This document shows positions 21,113 through 32,949 of a DNA stretch of 64,000 nucleotides, one piece after another. The DNA lies in NCBI GenBank assembly GCA_015680685.1, contig MNCI01030754.1:344046-408045 (forward strand), in the 5' to 3' direction. Position 1 is the first letter of the stretch, and each line of letters starts with the position of its first letter. A program made the translations under genes and the position numbers. Under the pieces are notes generated by a model. It saw nothing but the letters and a program-made list of their open reading frames with translations, did not search any database and was not told the DNA's origin. Source of the DNA: Gnetum montanum. Taxonomy: Eukaryota; Streptophyta; Gnetopsida; Gnetales; Gnetaceae.

Positions 21113-22011
21113 TGATGAACCGTGGTTAACCAGGCCCTGTATACTAGGCCCCATATACTAAGCCTGCTACGTATACTAGCCCTCGTATACTAGGCCCCAT
21201 ATACTAAGCCCACTATGTATACTAGGCCCCATATACGTGGCCCCATATACGCAACGTCTATTCTAGCCTATAAATAAGTGTGCACCCGCTGCACTTAGGC
21301 ATCTTTCTAGTAGTTGTAGCAAAGCCCTTGCATTTTGTTTCCGTAGGAGTTAGATTATTTTCCCAAGTGCATGCCCACAATGTGATGCTTGTAATTGTAT
21401 GACACGTTTATTCAAGTGTGACATACTTGGACGTGCACATGACTGGAAATAAAGATCGAGATTACTTCATCATTGCAGCATGCACTTAGTTTTAATTGTT
21501 ATTGTTAATTGTCATTGTTATTTATTGTTTTCTTAGTTAATATTTCTTTATCATCATTTACTATTCTTGTTGTTAACTACAGAATGAGTACGACTTAATC
21601 ACGAGCATTTAAGTGTGACTACTTGGTAACCCAGTAGCGTACCTAGGATCTACGCTTGGTAATCCCAGTAATAGTCGTGCACGAGGTCCAAGATGTGTAC
21701 GGATGATTAAGGAACGGATTCTCATTGCACTTAGGCTAGCTTAGACTCATTTCCTATTGCTCATTAGTTTAATCAAGATTATTTTCCATTGTCTCTAGGA
21801 GTAGCATTAGTTTAGGATCACATCATATGCCTCACTCTGGACTAAACCATACATGACAAAGCAAATACTAGTCTAGGTGGGAAGATAGCGAACTGCGATC
21901 AACGTGTAACAATCTAGATACCACAACTAGCCTATCCACAGAGTTCGACCGGATTGTGTGTGAATGCTCGTATTCGTATGGTTGAGTGTAGGGCTACCTT
22001 GCTGCTCATCA
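21113..22011 (+). repeat. 5' LTR of E1
   Basis: U3 opens with repeats of TATACTAGGCCCCATATACTA type over about 130 bases, then a TATAAATA box at 21269-21276. An AATAAA lies near 21449. The R/U5 part has the family's paired words TTGGTAACCCAGTA and TTGGTAATCCCAGTA and ends GCTCATCA. Confidence 0.92.
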
Positions 22012-22012
22012 T

Positions 22013-22030
22013 TGGCGCAGTTGCTAGGGA
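22013..22030 (+). other. Primer-binding site of E1
   Basis: TGGCGCAGTTGCTAGGGA lies one base after the LTR. It closely resembles the Athila-type primer site, which has TGGCGCCGTTGCC, reported as complementary to a tRNA-Asp. Confidence 0.8.
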
Positions 22031-22169
22031 CTGGTGCTAGTTATTTAGATTAGTTACATCATACAAGATCGTTGTAACAAAGCCTTGACGATATATCTTT
22101 CAAAAAAAATAATAATAATTGTAATTAAATCACACACAAATTTACAACCATCTCTCTCCTACAAGACTA

Positions 22170-24151
22170 TAATAATGCCACATCTAGTGAGGCAATTCAT
22201 TGGAGAACCAACGAATATTATAACAATGAAGATTGGAGTACGCAACCTGGGGTGGGGGTTTCTTATAAACATAAACAAAGACAACATTGTCCCAACGCAC
22301 AAAAGCATAACTTACTCAATGACGATGAACCCCTACTGGCCACTACAAGCTTAACGGAAATACAAGAGGCTATTTAAATAGCCCGTAGGCATCGTAAGGA
22401 AAGTTGTCTACCCGTGCTTGATTTAAACAACTTTCCCAAGTTTTCAAGTGGCTATGATTATAATTTGAAACAACATTTACAAGCCTTCTACAATGCCTGT
22501 ACATGGAATAATATTGATAATGGGTGGCAAAAACTTAAGCTCTTTCCTCTAACACTTGTTGGCCAAGAAAAAGTATGGTATAGCTCGTTAAAACCGAAAT
22601 CAATTCGACGTTGGTCGACAATGGTAGAAATTTTCAACGAAAGATATCAAACTTATGCGAGAGTATCAGCCTCGAGGAGAAAAATCCAAGAATGGAAAAA
22701 AGCACAACGTGAACCCTTTCACATGACCTTAGAAAGATATTATACACTATTAAACAACTGTCCAAGCCATGGGTTCTCCGAGGAAAGGCTAATGTACCAT
22801 ATCATAGATGGGCTCCGTAATGAAACAAGGGAGATCCTAGGGATGTACACCCAAGGTCAACTATATGAGCTATGAACCCATCAATTCCAAGAGCTTATTA
22901 AGCGGGTAGCAAAAGAAGAAGGAGAAATAACCAATTAGGAGAATGTTGAAAGTTCTCAACAGGACCAAAATCTCAACTTAACAAGGGTCCATGATCATGA
23001 AGAGGAGAAATCAACTCACTTCAAGAAGGTGGAATCATCTTTGCCAATTCTACAATCACTAGATGAAATTGAGGCACAGATTAATAAGATGATGAATTGG
23101 GTACATGAAAGATGTGGAGAATATGCCAACATTATTAGAGGAAGAACTATGCCAAATCGAGAAACAGGATAGGACACCACGCAACAATCGAAACAAAGGG
23201 TAGAAGATAATAAGAATAAGAACTCAACTTCCAATTTCACATATCAATGTAACGCCTATCTATACGATCACCCCAAAGGCCAATGTCTAGTTTTGTCACA
23301 TTTACATGAGCATTGGGGAGGAATGTTACATCCAAATTTCGTACAAAAATATCAGGTTCAACCACATTGGCAAAAACCTCAGTCGTGGGGGAGGCCACCG
23401 CCAACTAGACCATACCCTTCATATGTCCTAATGCCAGAAGCTTATTATGTTCAACACCCTGTTTCTCCAATGGGATCAACATCCTCTACCTCACCTCATC
23501 GTTACCATTCTCCCAAGTACTATCCACCCATGTCCTCTTCAAAAAGATCACCACCTCATGTGCCTTACACTTCTCCTCAACCTCAATATTCTCATACTTC
23601 ACCCCCTTCTACATCACCGCCAACTATGCTAGAAGATTTTGCACCATAGCACCAACCTGCAAACATTAATTACTTGTGCTACTACTATCAACAGTAGTGG
23701 AGGTCCTTCACAACATCGAAGGCATCCCTTCTTTAGACATGACCGTCACAAGGGACACCACAGTTCAGAAACCACTGCTTCCGCCAACTCAAAACAAATC
23801 CAACACTGTGGTGCATCTTCCTCTTCGAACCCAACGCCTCATGTTACCTTATCAAGGCCACTACTCAATACTTCAACAACCATGGGGCCCAATGAATATT
23901 GCCACATGGGGAGACATGTTGATCCTTGCATACCATCTTACGGTCACAAGTACCATAGTGGGTCAACTCCTTATAAATTAACCACATCTTATAACTTGCC
24001 CCACTATGTCAACTCGAATCAAGTGTGTGAACCCCAATGGGGTAAGTATGACCGAGTCCCAATATTTTCAACATGCAAGGATCCCAACCTTCCATTTATT
24101 AATTCTAGCCATGCTCAACCATTTAGTTATGGGGGGCACCCTCCATTCTAA
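22170..24151 (+). pseudogene. Gag of E1
   Basis: The core frame 22414-22875 has the Gag signature LKQHLQAFYNACTW, WQKLKLFPLTLVGQEKVWY and IRRWSTMVEIFNERY. It runs on across a stop into a region with CNAYLYDHPKGQC, a decayed form of the family's zinc-knuckle-like motif. Then follows a Pro/Ser/His/Tyr-rich tail with blocks such as YHSPKYYPP and SPPHVPYTSP, ending at 24151. Upstream, 22170-22410 is a degenerate N-terminal part. No protease follows; this tail takes its place. Confidence 0.8.
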
Positions 24152-25393
24152 CAACACAGAATTAATAAATGTTTTGCTATTTCTTAAATTTTTCAACTTT
24201 TTTTTTCAGTTTTTCACCTTTTAATTTATTATTTTATCTTTTTATATTTTTATGAGTAATCTGATCTACAAATAAAACACTCATGTGGCTCGTTGGTTGA
24301 GGTGTTGTTTTATGCTATCAAGTCTTAGGTGACTAATTATTTGAACAGCGAGCCCATCACATCCACCCAACCATTCTATTAATAAGAGGTTATACTCTGG
24401 GTACGATGATATTCTTGACATCATTAAAACTTAAAGTAATTTTGTGCTCATTATGCCCAGAGTGAAGAAGGATGGACTAAGAGGGAATGACCAGGGTGTG
24501 ACATCAAGGGGACTTATGGATTCTCTTTGGTGACATTTGTAGGTGCTATCTTGCAACTTGGTTGTACTAAGATCTTTGTAGATCTAACGAAAAATGGGAG
24601 TAAGAGTATTAAAGGCACCCAACAATAAAAAACAAAAGAAAAAAAAAGAGTGTGCCAAAGCAACCAAACAAAAAATATGCCACAAAGAAATTCCAAGTCA
24701 CTCCTCCCTTGCACAAAACACCAAGTGATCATATGCCTTGCTATCATGGTGCTCTTATGGTTGTCCATCATTGGATGAAATGATGCGATGTCACTGATTG
24801 GAGGAATGGACTTGGTCTTGATTTTGGAACGATGGGCTAATGACACATTAATCATGCCCTACACTCAAGATTCATTGTGCCCTAAGTCAGTTACCTCACA
24901 TCCCAATCTCTGCAATCCCTTCTCCGATTCATTCCATCTCACTGTTCATGTATTTGTGACTCATGTCTTGTATAGCATTGAATTCATACCTCATCACGGT
25001 GGTATCGACATGTGTGTGTTTTGTTGCATCGGTATAGATTACATTTAACCCTTTTAGTGCCTATGGATATCTTAAGGTGTGATTACACAAGGGCATATAG
25101 GTTGGAACCTGCTTTGGGGAGGACCCACTTGCGTGACTTTTGTCATTGCCAAATCTAATCTTTCTTTTGTCATCATTTTATCAAACATTCCTCAAAACCA
25201 GGTCCTTTTATGTGTCACCTAAACAAACCAGGTCCGACATTAAACTTTTAGGGCAACTTCCTTGAAAACATTTCTAACTCTAAAATCACACTAAGTGAAG
25301 AATTCAACATTTATTAAAGGCAAGGAGTAAGGAATGAAATCATTGAACTTTTTTCAATAACCTTACTAACAATTGATCTTTGTGTGATTATAG
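24152..25393 (+). other. Non-coding 3' region of E1
   Basis: T-rich just after gag. It then resembles the 3' non-coding regions of C and D, and includes the conserved block at 25087-25140 with GCTTTGGGGAGGACCCACTT. No domain is found. It ends at a splice-acceptor-like TTATAG before the ORF3 ATG. Confidence 0.6.
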
Positions 25394-25730
25394 ATGGCCC
25401 CTAAAAGAAGACAACAAGGAGGACCTTCTCAAGGTGCAACCGAATAACCTGGGGGAGGTAGAGGCCAAGGACCTCATGCAAAACATGCAGAGAAAAAGGC
25501 ACAATCATTCAGCATCCATCATGGAACTCCTATTACTACATAATCTACCCAAGAAAAAGGAGGAGAGGTTAGGGCCTGAGCCTATGAAGAGGAACGATAG
25601 CTATTTGCAGCATAACATGTCAAGGCCAATCAAGTGTTCCCACAGTTATTGTGTTCAAGGGAAGTGCCGACTTCATCAAACATGGGAACATCAGCATGGA
25701 CAGCTCATAATTCTTAGATAGAAGAGAAGA
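25394..25730 (+). pseudogene. ORF3 vestige of E1
   Basis: An ATG directly follows TTATAG, and the first residues are MAPKRRQQGG, comparable with MAPKGK of H and MAPSPKK of J. The frame soon meets stops and only a fragment remains before the polypurine tract. It shows that the ancestor of E1 carried ORF3. Confidence 0.55.
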
Positions 25731-26006
25731 AACGTCAGGTGCTTCTTCAATGGTATTAATCTCAGAAGCCTGAAGCGTAGGACAAAGGAAAGGCACCCAT
25801 GGAGGAGCCACTACCACCAAGACCTCATGAGTTCCACAAGTTTTGTCTTTTGTGTCTATGTCCAAATTTTGTTTTTTCATATCCGCTGCAGCATGAATAA
25901 ATTTCTGGTCAGTCAATAATCCCATACCTATCCACTATGTATTCAATTGAGCTTGTTCCTCACTTTCTTTGACTTCAGGACGAGTTGTTATTCAGTCATG
26001 GGGGTA

Positions 26007-26913
26007 TGATGAACCGTGGTTAACCAGGCCCCGTATACTAAGCCTGCTACATATACTAGGCCTCATATACTAAGCCCGTTGCATATACTAGGCCTTGTAT
26101 ACATGGCCCTGTATACGCGGCCTGGTATACATGGCCCCGTATACGCAACGTCTATTCTAGCCTATAAATAAGAGCACACCCGCCGCACTTAGGCACCTTT
26201 CTAGTAGTTGTAGTGAAGCCCTTGCATTTTGTTTCCATAAGAGTTAGATTATTTTCCCAAGTGCATGCCCGTAGTGTGATGCTTGTAATTGTACAACACC
26301 TTTATTCGAGTATGACATACTTGGACGTGCACATGACTGAAAATAAAGATTGAGATTACTTCATCATTGCATCATTCACTTAGTTTTAATTGTTTAATTG
26401 TTATTGTTAATTGTCATTGTTATTTATTGTTTTCTTAGTTAATATTTATTTATCATCATTTACTATTATTGTTGTTAACTGCAGAATGAGTACAACTTGA
26501 TCATGAGCATTTAAGTGTGACTACTTGGTAACCCAATAGCGTACCTAGGATCTACGCTTGGTAATCCCAGTAGTAGTCATGCACAAGGTCCAAGATGTGT
26601 ACGGATGATTAAGGAACGGATGCTCATCATACTTAGGCTAGCTTAGACTCATTTCCTATTACTCATTAGTTTAATCAAGATTATTTTCCATTGTCTCTAG
26701 GAGTAGCATTAGTTTAGGATCACATCATAGGCCTCACTCTGGACTAAACCATACGTGACAAAGAAAATACTAGTCCAGGTGGGAAGATAGCGAACTGCAA
26801 TCAATGTGTAACGATCTAGATACCACAACTAGCCTATCCACAAAGTTCGATCGGATCGTGCGTGAATGCTCGTATTCATATGGTTGAGTGTAGGGATACC
26901 TCACCGCTCATCA
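26007..26913 (+). repeat. 3' LTR of E1
   Basis: It matches the 5' LTR throughout, with mostly C/T and G/A differences. The polypurine run ATGGGGGTA precedes it at 25998-26006. TATAAATA is at 26163-26170. The flanking CCTCT at 26914 is the second target-site copy. Confidence 0.92.
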
Positions 26914-27769
26914 CCTCTCCATGGAGGAGGTTTATGCCCTTTTCCAAAAAACTACAATTGAGGTAGCCTCTTGGAAATCAGAGGCTCTTAAATTTGAGAG
27001 AGTCAAAAATCATTACAGAGAGTAGGTCAATCTACAAAAAGAAGTAAATGAAAAACACATCCAGTTGGTGAAGGCAAAAGTGAATGAAGCCCTCCAGCAA
27101 CTCTAGCAAGGGAAAGAATTGTGGCAACCCATCGTTGATGGGATAGATGTCTATAACAAGGTGGAAATCTACATGAAGGAGTTGTGAATTGAGGAGATGA
27201 AAAAATACATAAAGCTTGCCAATATCCACTATGCAAATCTAGCCATGTTAACTGCTGAATGGTCATGATCAGAACTTGAGAAAAAAATGGCCAACTTGTA
27301 CTTGTTGTACGAGGCGAAGTTCAAGAATCATAAAGACACTAAGCAAAAGCTTATGGTGGTAAACACTAAACTCAAAGTTCTTAAGGGTAAATACACTGAT
27401 CAAAGATCTATTGTCGAGAACCTAGCTTAGAGGATGAACGACTACTAGGAGTTGCAAAACACTGTCAGGGTGTTCGATATTGAATGCAAACAATTTGTTG
27501 CATGGTTTGTCAATATAAAGGAGATGTTCCTAATAATGCCCTATCTATGGGATATCCCCATTCTAGTCCACATTAGTGATGCCACATGGACTATGAATGA
27601 TCCCTAGAGTAAGGAGGAGAAGATGAAGGCATTATTGTATGCCTTTCCCCTTCCACAGGAGGTTGCAACCATAGTAGGACAGCCACAGTCACCTTAGCTA
27701 CCACATGTGCCCAAAGTTAGTGAAGGTCCTTTAGAACCTCAAGAGCCTTCGCTACCTAGGATTGTCTGA
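26914..27769 (+). pseudogene. ORF3 of element H, 3' part
   Basis: This resumes the frame cut by E1: MEEVYALFQK is continuous with the equivalent place in J. The segment is rich in Lys, Glu, Leu and Ala in helix-like, coiled-coil-forming stretches (for example near 27190-27430). It ends EPQEPSLPRIV and a stop at 27767-27769. J ends the same way. Several stops are present. Confidence 0.6.
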
Positions 27770-28004
27770 TCTTCTCTACCATCTTCATGCCATCAAAATA
27801 TGTGCTATTCAATTTTGTGTAGTCACATCATGATGCTTAATTTTGTGTCAAGAACACCATAATTTTTGTAATTTGTTGATTTGTACACTCGAGCACTTAG
27901 TTTTTTCAACTTAGTTTGTTTTGTTAAGAGTTAGTCAATAATCCCATACCTTCCCAATTTTGTAAAGGAACCTGAGGATGAGTTTCCATTTAGTTATGGG
28001 GGTA

Positions 28005-28954
28005 TGATGAGCATCAAAGTGTCACATTAATGAGCCCCCATTAATAGGGCCTAGTCCATGGGGCCCCATTTACATGGTGTTGCCTCATCGATGGAGCTAC
28101 GTTTACGTCGTATTTGCTACATCTATGGGGCCTCATCGACATAGTCCTATAGCAAAAAACTATAAATACGAGCTTACAACCATGTTTATGAGAAAAGAAA
28201 GTCATAGTAGTAGCAGAACTCTTGTAATTTTTCCATTTGAAAGTTAGAATATTTCTCTAAGTGCTCACAGTAGGAGTCAAAAAGTGTATGAATCTTTATT
28301 TGAGCATTATTATACCAAAACCACACTAGTGTGTACGGAAATAAAGACGAGCCTTTTGATCAAACCTTGTAGCACTTAGAATAAATTAATGATTTATTAA
28401 TGCATTCATTTTTCTCATTATATATGCAATTAATTAAGCTAAATTAGAAGTTAAGTGATCAGTTAATTGTTTAAGCTAAATAGATTAAACACATGAGTAC
28501 GACCACTTCGAGCGTAAACACATATTCGCTTGGTAATCCTAGAAGTGTTATTACTTGGTGTGCCTAGTAGCATAGTGCTTGATAACCCAGTAATGGATAT
28601 GTGGGTTTAGGACATGTATGGAAAGTGGGACTAGATGCTTATGTTAGTACTAGTTAGGGATTAGTTAATTAGTTAGTTAAATTAAATTAGTTGTTCAATT
28701 ACTTCATCTCTCTACTTTAAGCACCAAAGAACATAAAACATAAAACAATAAAAAACATATGCTTCAATTACACTTAAACATACCATGTGCATCACAAGTG
28801 TAATTAGGAAGACAACGAACGACCATTAGGGCAAGGTTCACTTCCTAGAAGACTAGTGTACCATAAACTATAGAGTCTAGAGAATTCGACTAGATCGTCC
28901 ATGAACACTTTGTGATTTGTATGGTTAGATGTAGGGGTACCTCACCGCTCATCA
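28005..28954 (+). repeat. 3' LTR of element H
   Basis: It begins TGATGAGC after TTATGGGGGTA and ends CGCTCATCA. U3 holds GGGCC and ATCGA/TCGAC words, including CTCATCGATGG and GGCCTCATCGAC. TATAAATA is at 28161-28168. Its U5 matches the other LTRs. It abuts LINE sequence at 28955. Confidence 0.88.
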
Positions 28955-29475
28955 ATATCCAATAGAGATATCCTTCCTCTTCAATGCCCACCAAATTATA
29001 CGTTTGGAAACTCTATCATAAGCTTTTTCCAAGTGAATGAAAATCATATGTAGATTTCTCTTCTTGCACCTAAATTTCTCTATATACTATTGTAGTAAGA
29101 AGATACATTACATAGTTGATCTTCTAGGCATAAAACCAAACTAATTCTTAGAAATAATTGATTCTTGCCTTAAGCATTATTCTATAATCTTTTTCCATAA
29201 CTTCATACTATGGCTTAAAATCTTTATGCCTTTATAGTTACCATAATTGTGGATATCTTCCATGTTCTTATAGATTGATAATATAGTGCTTATCCTTCAA
29301 TCATTTGATATTTTCCTTCCTCTTGGATCTTTCTAAATACATTTGTAAACCAAGTAGTACCTATACATTCCATAGACTTCTATAACTCTATAGGAATACC
29401 ATCTAATCCTACCACTTTTCCATTCCTCATCCTTGTGAGTACATTCTTTACTTCATAGGTAATAAAGTTTAGTTT
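28955..29475 (-). pseudogene. LINE (non-LTR) reverse transcriptase relic
   Basis: On the minus strand, in broken frames, the order of motifs is that of a plant RTE/L1-like RT: RNGKVVGLDGIPIEL, then NY.GIKIL with LWKK, then a QFGFMPRRST-like stretch, then F.HLEKAYDRV. About 520 bases survive. The right end fades near 29475; the left end is cut by the LTR of H, so H inserted into this LINE copy. Confidence 0.7.
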
Positions 29476-29799
29476 TGAATATTACTATATTAATCTTCTT
29501 GGCAATAATACTTTATGGGGATTGTCAACATTGAAATTACAACTATATGTACCTCTAGGCCATTAGTCAACATGATACTTTAGTAACTTAAGAAAGACAT
29601 AATGTTATCTCATGTATGGTTCAAACTCATAAACTACTACAAAGAAAGTAATAGACTTACTAGTTTAAGTGATGCTTTCATTGGATAATGATAATATCTT
29701 AAGGTCAACCTTGTATTATGAAACATAGTGTAATCATTTTTCTTCCAATATACATAGAAGTAATTATATTTCATATTTGAGTGTAAAAATAAGCAAGTA
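29476..29799. other. AT-rich unassigned sequence
   Basis: This lies between the LINE relic and the GIY-YIG relic. I see no coding or repeat structure beyond AT richness. Part of it may be the decayed upstream region of the Penelope-like element. Confidence 0.3.
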
Positions 29800-30110
29800 A
29801 AGATAAACAAATATTTTAAACAATAGTGGTATTTATAGAATCTCTAACATATGTGGTAAATATTATAATGGTGAAACTAGTAGAACTTTCTCTACCAAAT
29901 GAAAAGAGCACTTAAAATACATACAATATGATAGATTTTAAAATCACCTTTTGTAGAAGATATAGAAAATGATAACTCCTCTCAAAATCATGAGTGGTTA
30001 ATAGATAATAGTGAAGTCATTTATGTAATGGATAACTTTATGGATAGAAAAATTAGAGAAGCCTTCAAAATTAGAATTTATTCTAATAATATTAATTAAG
30101 ATCAATGTTG
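29800..30110 (+). pseudogene. GIY-YIG endonuclease relic, Penelope-like element type
   Basis: The plus strand at 29825-29920 reads SGIYRISNICGKYYNGETSR then TFSTK and, after a stop, KEHLKYIQYDRF. This carries GIY at 29828-29836 and YNG in the YIG position at 29864-29872, followed by the usual ET.RT....KEH. In another frame up to 30105 come NDNSSQNHEWLID, VIYVMDNFMDRKIREA and FKIRIYSNNIN, matching the H.I.....VI....RK.REA order of the C-terminal half. Penelope-like elements with this nuclease are known from conifers. No RT domain is recognisable nearby. Two or more frame breaks are present. Confidence 0.6.
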
Positions 30111-30635
30111 TTTTATCCACTTAACATGATGGCCTATTTTAACAAAAATTAAGCAATCTAGAAATCTACTTAAAAATTATACTTAGTTTAATGTTTTCTC
30201 TCTCACTAATTTTTTCTTTTTAAATGCTTTATAGTATGTTCTATGCCTATGTACAAACTCATTGCCTTATATGTTAAAAGTTCTAAGTTTAGTTTTGATG
30301 GCAATATCATTCTACTATTGTTTTTTCCCTTTTAATTTTTTTAACTAATTCTTTTGATTTACTTTTCATTTATTTTGTATTAGCATTTTTTAAATGGTAT
30401 ATTTACTGTTCCTAAAAATATGCTATCCCCTATACTTACTAAACTAATAGCAACCGTTGCTCCTTTTCCTACCCTCTTATTCACACTACTTTTTCCTATA
30501 ACTAGACATTTTATTTATAGCCATTACATCTTTTTTTCTTGTTTTTTTTTCTCTTTCTTTTTTCCTACAACTAGTTGTTTTTATCATAGTTATTATATCT
30601 ACCTACTACATCTTAACTAAACCTTAACTGTGATG
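30111..30635. other. AT-rich unassigned sequence
   Basis: T-rich, with no domain; the frame at 30420-30620 is low-complexity translated from poly-T runs. It ends at the target site of element D. Confidence 0.4.
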
Positions 30636-30679
30636 TTAGTTGATGAGCTGTGATATCATGTCGGCCGAACAAGACAAAC

Positions 30680-32770
30680 ATGTCTTCTTCTTCGAACAAA
30701 AGCACTTCACTACCTAGGGACAACACAAGAGACAGTCGGTGGTACAACACAAGTAACCTAGATCCGCCAGTTCCTCAACAATTCCATGTGGTATATTCTC
30801 ATCACGATGAATATGTACCTGACTTTACCTTTATTCTCCATCAAGATGAACAACTGCGTTGGAGAGACTTGGAGGGTAACATAGTGTTGCCTCTAGACTG
30901 AGCAATCCCCAACATGCTCCTTCGTGCTCTTGCACGAATAGGCATGTCATAGTTATACACAGAGTACGTTGCATGCTAGCATCAAGCAAGGGACTACCAT
31001 CCCACATAAGCACAACATCAATGAGATTTGCAACAAGAGAGATATTATACATCGTTGAAGGGCAAAAGACCCCATAATGCTTTGCCCGTCATAAGCAAAA
31101 TTAAGGGTGGTGAACCTATTTCAATAGGTTCTCCACAAAATGATGTTCCTCCTCCTAATGATGGTAAGGAGGTGGTGTATCAGAACCTTCACTCCATGAT
31201 TCACAACCTTGGTTCTGATCTCCATGAACACCAAGTGTTCAACGAGGGAACACAAACATATGATAAGGGAGGGCATTCTGATCGTCGTCACGATCAGGGC
31301 CGAGACCACTGAAGAGAAGGTAGAAAACATCATCATGGCAATGGTTCTCCTTCTTCTTCCCCTTCATCATCACATTCACCCTCTCCTTCAGTATTAGAAC
31401 GTAGTCATAAGGAGCCTAACCGTGAGGATAAGGGTAAACATAGTGAGAAACCTCAACGAGAGAGTTGAGAAAGAGGACGAGGGCACTCGAAAGAATCANN
31501 NNNNNNNNNNNNNNNNNNNNNNNNNNNNNNNNNNNNNNNNNNNNNNNNNNNNNNNNNNNNNNNNNNNNNNNNNNNNNNNNNNNNNNNNNNNNNNNNNNNN
31601 NNNNNNNNNNNNNNNNNNNNNNNNNNNNNNNNNNNNNNNNNNNNNNNNNNNNNNNNNNNNNNNNNNNNNNNNNNNNNNNNNNNNNNNNNNNNNNNNNNNN
31701 NNNNNNNNNNNNATGTTGCCATGGGTTGATATTATGCACTGTTACATTGTTGCCTGGGCCATGGTTATTCGCAACAGGATCAACTACGCCATCTCGTAGA
31801 TGGACTTAGGCATGAAACCAGGAGAACCCTTGGAACATATGCCTAAGGGAGATTATCAAATCTTAGGTCTCATCAAATCCATAGATTGCTGGAGCAAGTA
31901 GCTAAGGAAGAAGAAGAGCTATGCAAGAGAAAAAGTGCGGAAGAGTACAACAACAATCCTTCCCTTCAAAAAAGGGGAGTGAGATTTTGTGAGGAGGAAG
32001 AAGAGTCACCACTCGAAGAGTTAGTGCATAGGAAAACATTGCCACTGCAAAAATTAACAACAGAAGTGTTGGCTAAGGTAGACCAAATGTGGGACTCCTT
32101 AGATAGTAGATTTGAAACCGTTCTAAAAATCATAGAGGAGTCTAAGGAGCGAGGTAGTGACTATGATAAAAAGACGAAGAGGGATTTGGACCATGCACAT
32201 AACAAAGGTAAGGGTAAAATGGCTATCACTGAAGAGGTTGTGGATTCATATACAAACAATGACGGTGGATGTGAGATATGCCAATATGACCACCCTAAGG
32301 GATGTTGCCCAATAATCTCACACCTATAAGAGTCTGGGGTGTATGCACTCAACCAAAGACTTAACAAACAGCAAGCACCCCATCGGTTACCTTATCCCCA
32401 AGGTAACCCGAGGCAATTCCACCAACCATTAACGTATTATCCAAGTGAAACTCCACTGCAACCTATGGAGCAACACTAGCAGTGGAAATACCCACAGTCA
32501 TGGGGGATGCCACTGCAAAGGCAACAATACCCTTACCGGCAACCGGATCCATATGGCTATTACGTGTAGCAGCCAATCTCTCCAAGTGACTCTGTTGGTC
32601 ACGTTACACCACGACGTCACTACCAAGCTCAGGAGTATTATAGGACTCCTTCTCCTGGGAGAGACACACCACATACATACCATTCCCCAAATCCATCCAC
32701 AACTCTCACACCGATAGCTCCATTACCACCCGCTCCAGAAATGCAAGGGGAACTCCCAACTCAACCGTAG
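30680..32770 (+). pseudogene. Gag of element D
   Basis: The ATG at 30680 starts MSSSSNKSTSLPRDNTRDS, aligned with the start in C. The N-terminal region has VPQQFHVVYSHHDEYVPDF and LRWRDLEGNIVLPLD. The capsid core is largely hidden by the gap (31499-31712). The second half (31886-32329) is charged and contains VRFCEEEEESPLEELV and KVDQMWDSLDSRFETVLKII. The motif CEICQYDHPKGCC is at 32270-32308 with C-x2-C-x3-H spacing. A Pro/His/Tyr-rich tail follows. Stops occur near 30900 and 32330. Confidence 0.8.
31499..31712. other. Assembly gap (214 unknown bases)
   Basis: A run of n inside gag of D. Comparison with C suggests the true missing sequence covers the Gag core, which would be larger than the gap shown (C spans roughly 45220-45680 between the matching points), so the gap size is probably wrong or nominal. 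Confidence 0.9.
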
Positions 32771-32949
32771 CAACACAATGCTACGAGAGCTGTAAACCTT
32801 CAACCCATTATTGGTTCTAATAACCGTACAAAGAGAAGACCTTTTTTTAGAACCAGCAGTCCAAACAAGCTCTCACAACCACAAGCGGTTGAGCCTCCAA
32901 ACGCCTCTCCATCAAATAAGGCTTCAGAGCTCCCTTCAAACAAAAAACA

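Larger units (their letters stand above)
21113..26913 (+). mobile_element. Gag-only Athila-like element E1 with both LTRs
   Basis: LTRs of 899 and 907 bases start TGATGA and end TCATCA. The five-base target duplication CCTCT is present at 21108-21112 and 26914-26918. The PBS and polypurine tract are in place. The interior encodes Gag and a short ORF3 vestige but no protease, RT, RNase H or integrase, so the element must have used proteins from a relative. It sits inside ORF3 of element H. Confidence 0.93.
18243..28954 (+). mobile_element. Athila-like element H, 3' part, interrupted by E1
   Basis: Only the region downstream of integrase remains in the window: a conserved block, an internal promoter-like array, an intron, ORF3 (split by E1), polypurine tract and 3' LTR. 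The same order occurs in element J at 61480-56705 on the other strand. Element B inserted just upstream of the conserved block, so the LTR, gag and pol of H should lie left of the window. The right target-site copy would be ATATC at 28955-28959. Confidence 0.75.

Noticed and set aside
30420-30620. 66-codon frame rich in Phe and Leu
   Set aside because: Low-complexity translation of poly-T DNA without context.
31416-31809. Open frames crossing the n-run
   Set aside because: They are artefacts of translating unknown bases.
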